64,000 nucleotides of DNA, taken from the NCBI RefSeq assembly GCF_004770055.1, contig NZ_RQEP01000018.1, positions 310,001 to 374,000 of the forward strand. Reading direction: 5' to 3'. The notes beneath the pieces were generated by a model, which searched no databases, was not told the origin of the DNA, and saw only the letters and a program-made list of their open reading frames with translations. Positions 49,287-57,321 of this stretch are shown in pieces. How positions within the stretch are numbered: the stretch's first letter is position 1; each line of letters begins with the position of its first letter. The stretch comes from Leptospira semungkisensis (GTDB lineage Bacteria; Spirochaetota; Leptospiria; Leptospirales; Leptospiraceae). Position numbers and translations under genes: made by a program.

Positions 49287-49871
49287 ACGAATCTCTTCTG
49301 CCAGCTCCTGTCCTTTGATCCCGGTTGGATATGCTCTCAAGATCATTCCAGACTTATTCACGAGATAAATAAAAAGAGAATGGTCTACTCCGTATCCTCC
49401 TGCTTGTGCAGGATTTTGGACCTTTTGAGAATAGACGCCGAATCCTTTCTGCAACTCTTCGAGGTTCGCTTTTCCTCCAGTCAATGCAACAAGCTCTTTT
49501 CCGGGAAATCTAGAAATATAATTTCGAAGTACTTCTGGAGTATCTCTTTCCGGGTCCACTGTGATAAAGATCGGAGTTACATTTTTGGAATCTTCTCCTA
49601 AGATCCGAAAGGCATTCTCTATATCATTAAGAGCCATAGGACACATGTCCGGACAATGGGAAAATCCGAAATAAACCACGAAGAGATTTCCGTTCAACTC
49701 CGAAGGTCTAACATCCTTTCCTTCGGTGTCTTTTAAGAGAGCGGTCTTCCATTCTTGGACTGGATATTCCAAGGCATATTCCGTTTTCTTAAAGAATTTC
49801 TGGATGCCAAATCCTATTCCCAGCCCGACAGCTAATACGAGTAAATATAATATTATTTTTTTATGATTCAT
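49275..49871 (-). CDS. SCO1/SenC-family copper chaperone
   Basis: A 198-residue membrane-anchored thioredoxin-fold protein. The anchor is at about 6-24. The copper motif SHCPDMCPMA has Cys73 and Cys77, and the distal His is in GYGVDHSLFIYLV. SCO proteins deliver copper to the CuA site of cytochrome oxidase or act as thiol reductants for copper proteins. Here it follows a multicopper oxidase gene by 6 bp rather than an oxidase cluster, so its client may be that enzyme. Confidence 0.93.
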   Translation of the reverse strand: MNHKKIILYLLVLAVGLGIGFGIQKFFKKTEYALEYPVQEWKTALLKDTEGKDVRPSELNGNLFVVYFGFSHCPDMCPMALNDIENAFRILGEDSKNVTPIFITVDPERDTPEVLRNYISRFPGKELVALTGGKANLEELQKGFGVYSQKVQNPAQAGGYGVDHSLFIYLVNKSGMILRAYPTGIKGQELAEEIRKLL

Positions 49872-49877
49872 ATTTCC

Positions 49878-50903
49878 TTAAACCGCTACGATCCAGCCCA
49901 TTGCACCCCTGTCTGCCATGTGAGTCTGGTGAGGATGGAACATGTACCTTCCCCGTTTCGTTAAAGTAAATTCTACGATCGCCCTTTCTGTCTGCCCTAA
50001 GGTAATTACGTCCGTGTGCTCGTCAGGGACCAATCGAGTTCCAGTTCTATATACGTCAAAGGTTTGAGAATGCAAATGAAAGGAAGCTAACGGATCGTAT
50101 TCGGTCATATTCGCGATATATAGACGAACCTTCTTTCCCACGGGCACTTTAATTGGAAAACGATCATAGAATCCTGCAATTCCATTCCATGCGTATATAT
50201 CATTTCTTCCGGACTCTTGCAGGTCCCATCCGGCTAGTATGAGCATAAACTCTAGGGCAGGAGGACGACCTCCTGGTGGATCTACAATAAATCCACCATA
50301 CAATCCCTTCGACATATGACTCGCCAAAGGAGGAACATGACAATGATATGGGTGGAATCCAATCGGTCCCGCTTTGATCTTATACAATCTTTCCGAACCG
50401 GATGCGATCGGTTCCCAACCATCCTGTTGAGGATCATGAGTCCCATGAAAATGGATCGAGTGTGGATGATTGGAATGATTCCTAAATAGGACCTCCATAT
50501 TCTGTCCTTCTCTGGCTCTCAAAACCCTTCCGGGAACGATCCCATCGAAAGTCCATGCATTCACCACAGTCTCATGTGCGACAGTCAATGGCATTTCAAC
50601 GATATTGATTTCCGATCGAAAAGAACTTCCTGATGGTGCCTGAGGAAGGCTCGAATGCAGCTCCATTCTAGAAAGGAAGTCCGCATTCGTAAACATAGGC
50701 GGATGCACCATACTACCATAAGAGTTCCCTCCTATAGCTCCGGGCAACCGTATGGAAGGATTCGGATTTTGGCCGGTAGGAGTTCCTACCGTTCTACAGA
50801 TTGGATCGTCCTTTTTGCGAGCAGTAATCCCGGCTATACCTGTTCCAGCCGCAATCCCTGCCCCACCAATTCCTAACCAACGAAGGAAATCCTTCCGATT
50901 CAT
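49878..50903 (-). CDS. Two-domain-sized multicopper oxidase
   Basis: A 341-residue exported cupredoxin oxidase. The N-terminus MNRKDFLRWLGIGGAGIAAG resembles a Tat signal but has RK, not RR. Copper motifs are seen in order: HSIHFHGTHD, FHPYHCHVPPLASHM (Cys-His of the T1 site), SFHLHSQTFDV and MFHPHQTHMADRG. At 341 residues it is shorter than laccases of three domains and nearer to two-domain types. Candidate roles are cuprous-ion or metal oxidation; the electron partner could be the cupredoxin encoded upstream. GTAGGAGTTCCTAC lies within the gene. The stop is 6 bp from SCO. Confidence 0.9.
   Translation of the reverse strand: MNRKDFLRWLGIGGAGIAAGTGIAGITARKKDDPICRTVGTPTGQNPNPSIRLPGAIGGNSYGSMVHPPMFTNADFLSRMELHSSLPQAPSGSSFRSEINIVEMPLTVAHETVVNAWTFDGIVPGRVLRAREGQNMEVLFRNHSNHPHSIHFHGTHDPQQDGWEPIASGSERLYKIKAGPIGFHPYHCHVPPLASHMSKGLYGGFIVDPPGGRPPALEFMLILAGWDLQESGRNDIYAWNGIAGFYDRFPIKVPVGKKVRLYIANMTEYDPLASFHLHSQTFDVYRTGTRLVPDEHTDVITLGQTERAIVEFTLTKRGRYMFHPHQTHMADRGAMGWIVAV
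50776..50789. repeat. Palindrome GTAGGAGTTCCTAC, copy 2 (inside the oxidase gene)
   Basis: Identical to the intergenic copy at 47879-47892. Here it encodes Val-Gly-Thr-Pro in the signal-proximal part of the oxidase, so it is tolerated in coding sequence. Confidence 0.7.
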
Positions 50904-50917
50904 TCTAAAATCCTAAT

Positions 50918-51229
50918 TTAGAATCTAGCGATGGTTGAGATCAGGACCGTTAAAACCAAAAGCCCGATTCCACCATATACCAAAACATTCTTTGCCCAAG
51001 CCGGGATTTTGGACCCACCTGCAATATGATAAGCTCCGGCTCCGATCAAAGGAACGAGAACAATTGCTGCAGTCCAAAGACTTCCCTGCTTAACGGTAAC
51101 ATCCTCTCTCTTAGACAGATCGATAAGAGCGAGAGGAGCCCAAAGTGCGAATAATATATAGAAGATATAGTATCCATAAAAATTGAACAGAAGAGTAAAA
51201 AAGCCCGGTTCGAGAATTTGAGTATTCAT
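50918..51229 (-). CDS. Three-span membrane protein (PLDc_N-like), paralog of the C-terminal domain of the upstream lipoprotein
   Basis: A 103-residue protein. I chose ATG at 51229 because AAGGAG sits 6 bases before it; a longer frame opens at 51295 but lacks this. Three spans are visible. The sequence ALIDLSKREDVTVKQGSLW and VLVPLIGAGAYHIAGGSK follows the pattern of the phospholipase-D-nuclease N-terminal membrane module, and closely parallels the last 100 residues of the neighbouring cupredoxin/beta-helix protein. It starts 40 bp after that gene. The function is unknown; a membrane platform for the copper proteins is an inference. Confidence 0.85.
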   Translation of the reverse strand: MNTQILEPGFFTLLFNFYGYYIFYILFALWAPLALIDLSKREDVTVKQGSLWTAAIVLVPLIGAGAYHIAGGSKIPAWAKNVLVYGGIGLLVLTVLISTIARF

Positions 51230-51269
51230 AATAAACTCCTTAATAATTTCAAAAATTCTAATATACTGA

Positions 51270-53279
51270 TCAACCTTCTCCCACATTCCCCACAATGGAG
51301 AATCCGAGGAAGATCAGAAATGCGAGTGATGCACCAAAACCTGCAAGCACCAGAGTCAACCTCAGATACTTAGGATATGCGGATTTTCCGGTTAAGAGGT
51401 ATGCTCCTCCTCCCAGATAAGGCACCAAGGATACGAAGACTAACCAAGCGTATTTGCCAGGATTTACTTCCGACTTGGAAACCAGATCGTAAATGCTTAA
51501 GCTTGTTAAACAAACATACAAAAGCATAGGAAGAAGATATCCGAACCAACGGAAGATCAAACTTTGCAAGTCCAAAGGCCTTGGGCTGGAAAATCCTCCC
51601 AATACGTCTCCGAATTTCTGTTTTCTTTCTGCCAGGATCTTAGCTGCTTCCGGTGGAAGTGTAACCTTCTCCAGATCCAATCCAAAGTCCTCAAACGCAT
51701 GAAGTGCAGGTTTGATAGGAGCTCCTACACCACCAGGAAGATTCTCTTGCGGACCTGGAATCGGTTGCTTCTTCCAATCGCCGCTTGGATAATTTCCACG
51801 GGTCGCATCTACCATCAAAGAAAGAGCATTGAAGGCAGTGAATAGTTCCCCTCCCACAGGAAGGCGTATTCCCCCGGCACATGAATTCGTTTTTTCTAAT
51901 AAAGGAGGAATAGAAGTTTGGAACTTATTGTTAGAGAAACAATTCCCTATGCTAATAGGTCCCGAAAGATTCAAGTCCGCGATCCCAGAAGAATAAACCG
52001 TATTGTTCTCAATTACGTTTTGATGAGAAAACCAGAAGTTCTCATCCAGGTTCGGCAAAAGAGCGATCCCATAATTCTCATGTCCGACCACTAGGTTGTT
52101 CTTGATTACATTCCGCAATCCACCGGCGATCAGCACACCGATCCCGTAAGAAGGATATTCTAACGGTTTGATCGGCGCCTTTAAGTTATTATTATCATAG
52201 ATCAGGTTACCTATAATGGTCGTTTCTCTTTCTGGAGGAAGAAGCTCTCTATCTAAGGAATTCGGTCCGAGACCTACGATATTATTTCTCCAAATAGAGC
52301 TGATAATGTATAATTCCCCACCAGCGTTCGTTCCTGAATATCCTAGAGCACTGTTCTCGGAGATCACATCGTATAGGATGGCCTTACAAGGATAACATTG
52401 TCCCACATAGATCCCTGCGTCGGGAGAACCGGATGCATAAGAATGTTCTAATACTCCATTCACAGAGTCGAACGCGTAGATCCCATAATCTCCGTTATTA
52501 TACGCAGTTAAATAAGAGCCTCGATATCCTTTGACACCTGTCCAAAAGAATCCGTTCAATGTGGAATTTCGAGCGGTCATATTCTCGATCGCAACTCCAT
52601 CCGCACCAACTACAATAACACCATTCCCTCTTTGGAATTGACCGTCCAAGATGACCTTATTTCTGTCAGTGCCTCGGATCACGAGAGAAGGAGTAGTAAC
52701 TACGACTTCTTCGTAATACACTCCTTCATCCACGAGAACTAGATCTCCAGGAGAAGCAGCATCCACTGCGTTTTGTATCGTAGGATATACTTGCGGAACC
52801 TTGCGAGTGGTTCCCGAGAATTTCTCCGCGACCTTCCATGCCTTTCCGGCCCTTGCCGCAGGATTGTATTGCGCATTCCCTACAACGATATCACCGACCA
52901 TTCCATTCTTTCCATCAGGGGAAGCATGGAAGCTGCAGTAATAAGGAAACACTCCTTCTTTAGGATAACTTACTTTTACTTTGGAACCTCTTGGCATGAC
53001 CAAATTTCCAAAGTTCTTTTCCGTCGACCAAGACTTGTCCACGGAGATTGCGTTATGAGGATTCGCGCCTGAATTTACAAATTCAATCTGGCCCCCAATC
53101 GGGATTCTCTGCATTGGTGGAGAGAATGCATTGTCGATCATGACCACGTGGGCAAAGCCTTCTGTGCTAGCCTCTTCTTTACTACTACCACAGGAAGAAG
53201 CAAGTCCCCCTATGAAAACTCCCGTGACCAGAAGGCCAATCAGGGGAATCATTCGTTCTTTCCATTGGAATCTCGGCAT
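51270..53279 (-). CDS. Lipoprotein fusing a cupredoxin, a right-handed beta-helix and a C-terminal membrane module
   Basis: A 669-residue protein from ATG 53279, which has GAGGAG five bases upstream (a longer frame opens at 53339). The signal ends with lipobox LASSC (Cys30). Residues 43-135 are a plastocyanin-like cupredoxin with likely copper ligands His75 (NPHNA), Cys115 and His118 (YYCSFH) and Met127 (NGMVGD). Residues about 150-530 are parallel beta-helix repeats of NosD type (TIQNAVDAASPGDLVLVDEG, YGIYAFDSV, NVIENNTVYSSG). The last 100 residues hold three spans (SLVPYLGGGAYLLTGK). It heads the copper operon. This order of domains is new to me. Confidence 0.88.
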   Translation of the reverse strand: MPRFQWKERMIPLIGLLVTGVFIGGLASSCGSSKEEASTEGFAHVVMIDNAFSPPMQRIPIGGQIEFVNSGANPHNAISVDKSWSTEKNFGNLVMPRGSKVKVSYPKEGVFPYYCSFHASPDGKNGMVGDIVVGNAQYNPAARAGKAWKVAEKFSGTTRKVPQVYPTIQNAVDAASPGDLVLVDEGVYYEEVVVTTPSLVIRGTDRNKVILDGQFQRGNGVIVVGADGVAIENMTARNSTLNGFFWTGVKGYRGSYLTAYNNGDYGIYAFDSVNGVLEHSYASGSPDAGIYVGQCYPCKAILYDVISENSALGYSGTNAGGELYIISSIWRNNIVGLGPNSLDRELLPPERETTIIGNLIYDNNNLKAPIKPLEYPSYGIGVLIAGGLRNVIKNNLVVGHENYGIALLPNLDENFWFSHQNVIENNTVYSSGIADLNLSGPISIGNCFSNNKFQTSIPPLLEKTNSCAGGIRLPVGGELFTAFNALSLMVDATRGNYPSGDWKKQPIPGPQENLPGGVGAPIKPALHAFEDFGLDLEKVTLPPEAAKILAERKQKFGDVLGGFSSPRPLDLQSLIFRWFGYLLPMLLYVCLTSLSIYDLVSKSEVNPGKYAWLVFVSLVPYLGGGAYLLTGKSAYPKYLRLTLVLAGFGASLAFLIFLGFSIVGNVGEG

Positions 53280-53322
53280 CGGAACTCCTCTTTTCTGAAG
53301 TATCTCAGGCGCGGAAGGGAGA

Positions 53323-53358
53323 TTGAACCCCTTCTTCAAAATGTGAGCTTTTGCTCAC
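53323..53358. promoter_or_regulatory. Two adjacent inverted repeats upstream of the copper operon
   Basis: TTGAA-N7-TTCAA (53323-53339) and GTGAGC-TTTT-GCTCAC (53343-53358) lie 44-79 bp before the lipoprotein start. Either could be an operator. On the plus strand the second is followed by six T residues, but no plus-strand gene ends nearby, so regulation of the minus-strand operon is more likely than termination. Confidence 0.45.
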
Positions 53359-53470
53359 TTTTTTCTATCTTCGCAAATTGCAAAACGGATACAAGCTTTT
53401 TTTGACTGAAAGAAAATCGACCAAATGTTATAGAATAAAGCTTCTTCTTCCAAGCCAAAACAAGAACGAC

Positions 53471-54925
53471 TTAGATTTTTTTAGCTTCGGTATTCTTGTT
53501 ATATGTTCCTGCAAATCCCCAACCGGTCCATCCGGTAATCAAGGAGAAGAGAGGAGAAAGCAAATTTAAGAAGGCATAGGGAAGATACACAAGTGTAGGA
53601 ACTCCTAAGGCAGCTGCCATAAAGGATCCACAGGAATTCCAAGGAACTAAAGGAGAAGTCATGGTCCCCGAATCTTCCAAACAACGCGAAAGATTTCTAG
53701 GATCTATTCCCTTTCGCGAATATGCTTCGTTAAACATTTTCCCGGGAACAACAATTGCCAGATATTGATCCGCACAAAATAGATTTGTACCGATGCAAGT
53801 AAATACGGTCGCGCTAAATAGGGATCCCCTTCCCTTTACCCATTTTAAAACCGACTCGGCAAGAGTCTGGGTCATTCCCCCACCTTCCATAATACCTGCA
53901 TAAAACATGGCAGAAAGGATGAGCCAAACCGTGGAAAGCATGGAAGCCATTCCTCCTCTGGATAACAATTCATCCACTAATGGTTGTCCGGTCTTCACCT
54001 TAGTTCCTTCCGCGGCAGCAGTTACTAATGACTTGAATGCAAGAGAGGCAGACTCTTGAAAATGATCCGATCCAGAGTAAAGATTTTCCTGAGTAAATAA
54101 TGCGCAGATGCCTCCGCTCACGATCCCAATAAAGATGGAGGGGATTGCGGACATTCTGAAATAGATTAATAAAAACGTAATAAAAGGAGGAATCAAGAGC
54201 ACCCAGGAAATTCTAAACTCGGATCTCAATGCAGAAATAACTGGAGCAGTTGCAGTTTGAGTTTCACCGGAGCTTTCCCCCATTCCGAGGAGAGTAAAAA
54301 CCACCAAACAGATCAGGAAGGCAGGTAATGTAGTCCTAGCCATATTACGAATATGCGATAGAAGCGAAACTCCCGTAATGGAAGAAGCCAGATTCGTAGT
54401 TTCCGAAAAGGGCGAAAGCTTGTCCCCGAAATACGCTCCTGATACGATCGCACCGGCGACCATTCCCAAAGGTTTTCCAAGCCCTGCACCCACTCCGATC
54501 AAGGCTACTCCGATCGTACCTGCCGTGGACCAGGAACTTCCTGTAGCAAGGGAAACTACTGAAGACAAGACTAACGCGGAGGGTAAAAATATCTCAGGCT
54601 TGAGAAGTTCCAATCCCCAAACGATCAAAGCAGGAACGATCCCGGATCGGATCCAAATACCGATGAGTGCTCCGATCAAGAGAAGAATTACGATCGGCTG
54701 TAATACATTTCTCATGGAATCTAAGACTGTCTCTTCAATCCGAACCCAGGAGATCCCTCTCAATCTAGAGATCCCTGCAGAAAGAGCTCCTGCACTGAAC
54801 AAGAGGATTTGCGCAGGGCCTTCTGCAATTCCACTTCCGAATACAAAGCCTGCAGTACTTAAGGAAACGATTAAAAAGAATAAGGGAAGAAAGGAGATCC
54901 AAATCCCTGGATCGTTTTGTTTCAT
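53471..54925 (-). CDS. nhaC: NhaC-family Na+/H+ antiporter
   Basis: A 484-residue inner-membrane protein with about 11-12 spans. The NhaC pattern is visible in SGIVPALIVWGLELLKPEIF, SLATGSSWSTAGTIGVALIG, VSGAYFGDKLSPFSETTNLA and FTCIGTNLFCADQYLAIVVPG. It exchanges sodium for protons or, in some relatives, lysine/malate pairs. The start overlaps the RluA-type gene stop by 4 bp (ATGA), implying cotranscription. A 13-of-14 match to the GTAGGAGTTCCTAC palindrome occurs at 53595-53607. Confidence 0.9.
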   Translation of the reverse strand: MKQNDPGIWISFLPLFFLIVSLSTAGFVFGSGIAEGPAQILLFSAGALSAGISRLRGISWVRIEETVLDSMRNVLQPIVILLLIGALIGIWIRSGIVPALIVWGLELLKPEIFLPSALVLSSVVSLATGSSWSTAGTIGVALIGVGAGLGKPLGMVAGAIVSGAYFGDKLSPFSETTNLASSITGVSLLSHIRNMARTTLPAFLICLVVFTLLGMGESSGETQTATAPVISALRSEFRISWVLLIPPFITFLLIYFRMSAIPSIFIGIVSGGICALFTQENLYSGSDHFQESASLAFKSLVTAAAEGTKVKTGQPLVDELLSRGGMASMLSTVWLILSAMFYAGIMEGGGMTQTLAESVLKWVKGRGSLFSATVFTCIGTNLFCADQYLAIVVPGKMFNEAYSRKGIDPRNLSRCLEDSGTMTSPLVPWNSCGSFMAAALGVPTLVYLPYAFLNLLSPLFSLITGWTGWGFAGTYNKNTEAKKI

Positions 54926-55827
54926 TTTGGAAAATCCTCGGGTAAAGGACAGAGAATACGTATCCTTTTCTTTTGAAATGGATGAACGAAGGCAACAGAA
55001 CGGGAATGCAGAGCCTGCCTAGACATTCCCAATCTAGAAAGCAAATCCGGAGCCTCTCCTTGTATGAATTCTATAAAAACATTTTCATCTTTTCCATAGA
55101 TCTTATCTCCAAGCAAGGGAAAGCCTAAGGAAAAAAGAGTCGCTCTGATCTGATGCAATCTTCCTGTCTTAGGAAGACAAAGAAGTTTGGAAAACAATTT
55201 GCCTTGATGAATTCCTTCTCCTAGTTTTAGAAAACTTGTTTCAGAAGATTCTAATTCTTCTGGAGAGATCTGCAAATCTTTAGATTCTTCAGAAGATACA
55301 AAGGCTCTTTTTTTACGAATTTGAGAAGAAGGATCCGTAAACAGAAATCCGATCGCTTTCTTCTTCTTAGGAAAACTTCCCCAAACATAGGCAATATAGG
55401 TCTTACGCACCTTTCTCTTTGCGAATAAGTCGGAAAGTCGAAATGCAGCTTCTGGATCTTTTCCGAATAAGACGACTCCTGAAGTTTCCCGATCCAATCT
55501 ATGGATCAAATACGGTCTTTGAAATCTGGGATCGGCTTCTAAGATATCCACTAAATTGTTTTTGCGGTATCGACCCGCGCCGTGAACCGGTAGGTCTCCC
55601 GATTTTTCTACGGCAAGAAATCGATCGTCTTCGTACAATACTCGAAACTCCTTTTTGACTTCCGGTTCCTCGATCTCTCCAGGAAGGTATAGGATCTCTT
55701 CACCTTCTTTCAATAGATAAGAAGCCTTTGCAATCTTTCCTTGTACGAGTATTTTACCTTCTTCTAATGTTTTTCTCCAAACGGATCTGGATTGATAAGT
55801 AAATCTATTTGCTAAGAACACATCCAA
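54922..55827 (-). CDS. RluA-family RNA pseudouridine synthase
   Basis: A 301-residue pseudouridine synthase. A short S4-like N-terminal part (GKIAKASYLLKEGEEILYLP) precedes the catalytic domain, with PYLIHRLDRETSGVVLFGK, where the Asp is the catalytic residue, and KTYIAYVWG and TGRLHQIRATLFSLGFPLLG. The RNA target (23S rRNA or tRNA) cannot be told. It overlaps nhaC by 4 bp. Confidence 0.92.
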   Translation of the reverse strand: MDVFLANRFTYQSRSVWRKTLEEGKILVQGKIAKASYLLKEGEEILYLPGEIEEPEVKKEFRVLYEDDRFLAVEKSGDLPVHGAGRYRKNNLVDILEADPRFQRPYLIHRLDRETSGVVLFGKDPEAAFRLSDLFAKRKVRKTYIAYVWGSFPKKKKAIGFLFTDPSSQIRKKRAFVSSEESKDLQISPEELESSETSFLKLGEGIHQGKLFSKLLCLPKTGRLHQIRATLFSLGFPLLGDKIYGKDENVFIEFIQGEAPDLLSRLGMSRQALHSRSVAFVHPFQKKRIRILCPLPEDFPK

Positions 55828-55885
55828 GCGGACTCCAGCCTCTTCTTTTCCGATCTTGGTCCGAAGAGATTCTTGTGATCGGAGT

Positions 55886-57106
55886 TCAGCCAGGGAGTTC
55901 TTCTCCTTCCATTCCCATTTCAGGGATCTCTTCCGATATGGATTCGGTAGGCTCTGAGCTGGAGAACTCAGATGTCTCAGTTGATTCCGATGATTCAGGA
56001 AGATCCGAGTCAGGAGCCTGAGCGCCTTCTCCCGGTCCGAGACGAACGTCTACGAATTGGTTCAGGATTTCTTCTTCTCTCGAGTTCAAGTTGAAGAATT
56101 GGCAACCGATACGGAACATTTTATCCGTATTCGTGATATTTCGGATAACGGCTCGGAAGGTGCCTTTTAATTCCTTATTCAACTGTAGGTCGAATAGAAG
56201 GATCTCTCCCACCGCAAAACTTCTAGAAAAGAAAATAGATTGAGGATGAAAGAACCCGAGTCCACTTCTACTGATATCTTCCGCTTGGCACATTTCCTTG
56301 GATTCCTGGAAGAAGCCAGAGGCGATTACATCTCTTGAAATCGCAGCTGCAAATAACGTGATCTTATTATAATCCTCTGCATCTAAAGTTCTTTCTGATA
56401 GGACCTGGACATAGCCAAGAGGAGTGTAATTCTTATAACGAATTAGAACGGATATCTCCGAAATAAATCTGGATTCTATCTTATTCAATGCCAAAAGTTT
56501 TAAGTATTCTTCGATTGGAACGAAATTCGGACCGGCACCTCCCGTATTTTTTTCCAAACGATTGGTAACGAAGATGGACTGCTCAAAATTATACATGATC
56601 CTGAGCCGGTTATCCATTCGATCCGAAAAGTAGACCACTGAATCGGGATATGTTTCCTGCATCTTCTTGGCATGTCTCTGCAGGATCCCTTCTACGCTTT
56701 TATCAATAAAACCTAATGAACGCCTGAGATGAAGCTGATTGATGATATTAGAAAGAAAGATTGGCTCACCAGTTCCTCCTTCCAAATCAACCCTGCCCTG
56801 AGCACGTTTTGCCTCGGTGACTTTCACTGCTTGAATTCGAAGTAATTCCAATCCGTTACTCGGATTTCTTTGGGTTACTGTAAAAATCCCGTGAAAGAAA
56901 TGATTGTTGTGAGTGAGAAAAAGGACCCGAGTCTTTTCGCCGGAGGACTTTCCTGGAATTGCCGCTAAAATATAAAGGCCGTCTTTAATCCCTACGACTT
57001 TGGCCGGATAGGATCTGCCCTTTATTTCCACAGAAACAGGAAGTCTAGCGAATAGAGTCTGAAGGATTTTTGTTAGAGCGTCTGTTTCTTGAACGGTCTT
57101 ATCCAA
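55886..57106 (-). CDS. DUF1577-type protein with a C-terminal PilZ-like domain
   Basis: A 406-residue cytosolic protein. The N-terminal part (LPVSVEIKGRSYPAKVVGIK) and middle domain match what I recall as DUF1577, known mainly from Leptospira. From about 270 a PilZ-like beta-barrel is suggested by EDISRSGLGFFHP (DxSxxG motif) and FRIGCQFFNLNSREEEIL. The RxxxR part of the c-di-GMP motif is not obvious, so binding is uncertain. The C-terminus is an acidic Ser/Glu-rich tail. A GGDEF protein is encoded 5 kb away. Confidence 0.75.
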   Translation of the reverse strand: MDKTVQETDALTKILQTLFARLPVSVEIKGRSYPAKVVGIKDGLYILAAIPGKSSGEKTRVLFLTHNNHFFHGIFTVTQRNPSNGLELLRIQAVKVTEAKRAQGRVDLEGGTGEPIFLSNIINQLHLRRSLGFIDKSVEGILQRHAKKMQETYPDSVVYFSDRMDNRLRIMYNFEQSIFVTNRLEKNTGGAGPNFVPIEEYLKLLALNKIESRFISEISVLIRYKNYTPLGYVQVLSERTLDAEDYNKITLFAAAISRDVIASGFFQESKEMCQAEDISRSGLGFFHPQSIFFSRSFAVGEILLFDLQLNKELKGTFRAVIRNITNTDKMFRIGCQFFNLNSREEEILNQFVDVRLGPGEGAQAPDSDLPESSESTETSEFSSSEPTESISEEIPEMGMEGEELPG

Positions 57107-57321
57107 GTGATCCCTCCAAAGGCCCTATTCTTCCTTTTGGTAGGAATCCGAGTTTAGCCGATCCCTCGTTTAGGGAAAGGAAATTACGGATCTATTTCGA
57201 TTTCTGAACGAATAAATTGGGATTTTAGTAATTCGCATTATATTCTACTAATGCGTTCGGGGGAGTGGCGGAAATAGGTTCCACCGATTTGCCTTGGAAT
57301 TTCCGCGGAAGGTAACGAGCG

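Noticed and set aside
53343..53366. GTGAGC-TTTT-GCTCAC plus T-run as an intrinsic terminator
   Set aside because: The T-run is on the plus strand, where no gene ends nearby; an operator role is more likely.
57262..57310. An imperfect hairpin (GCGGAAA/TTTCCGC) after the ATP-grasp/FMN gene as a terminator
   Set aside because: The stem is bulged, the loop is large and there is no T-run on the minus strand.
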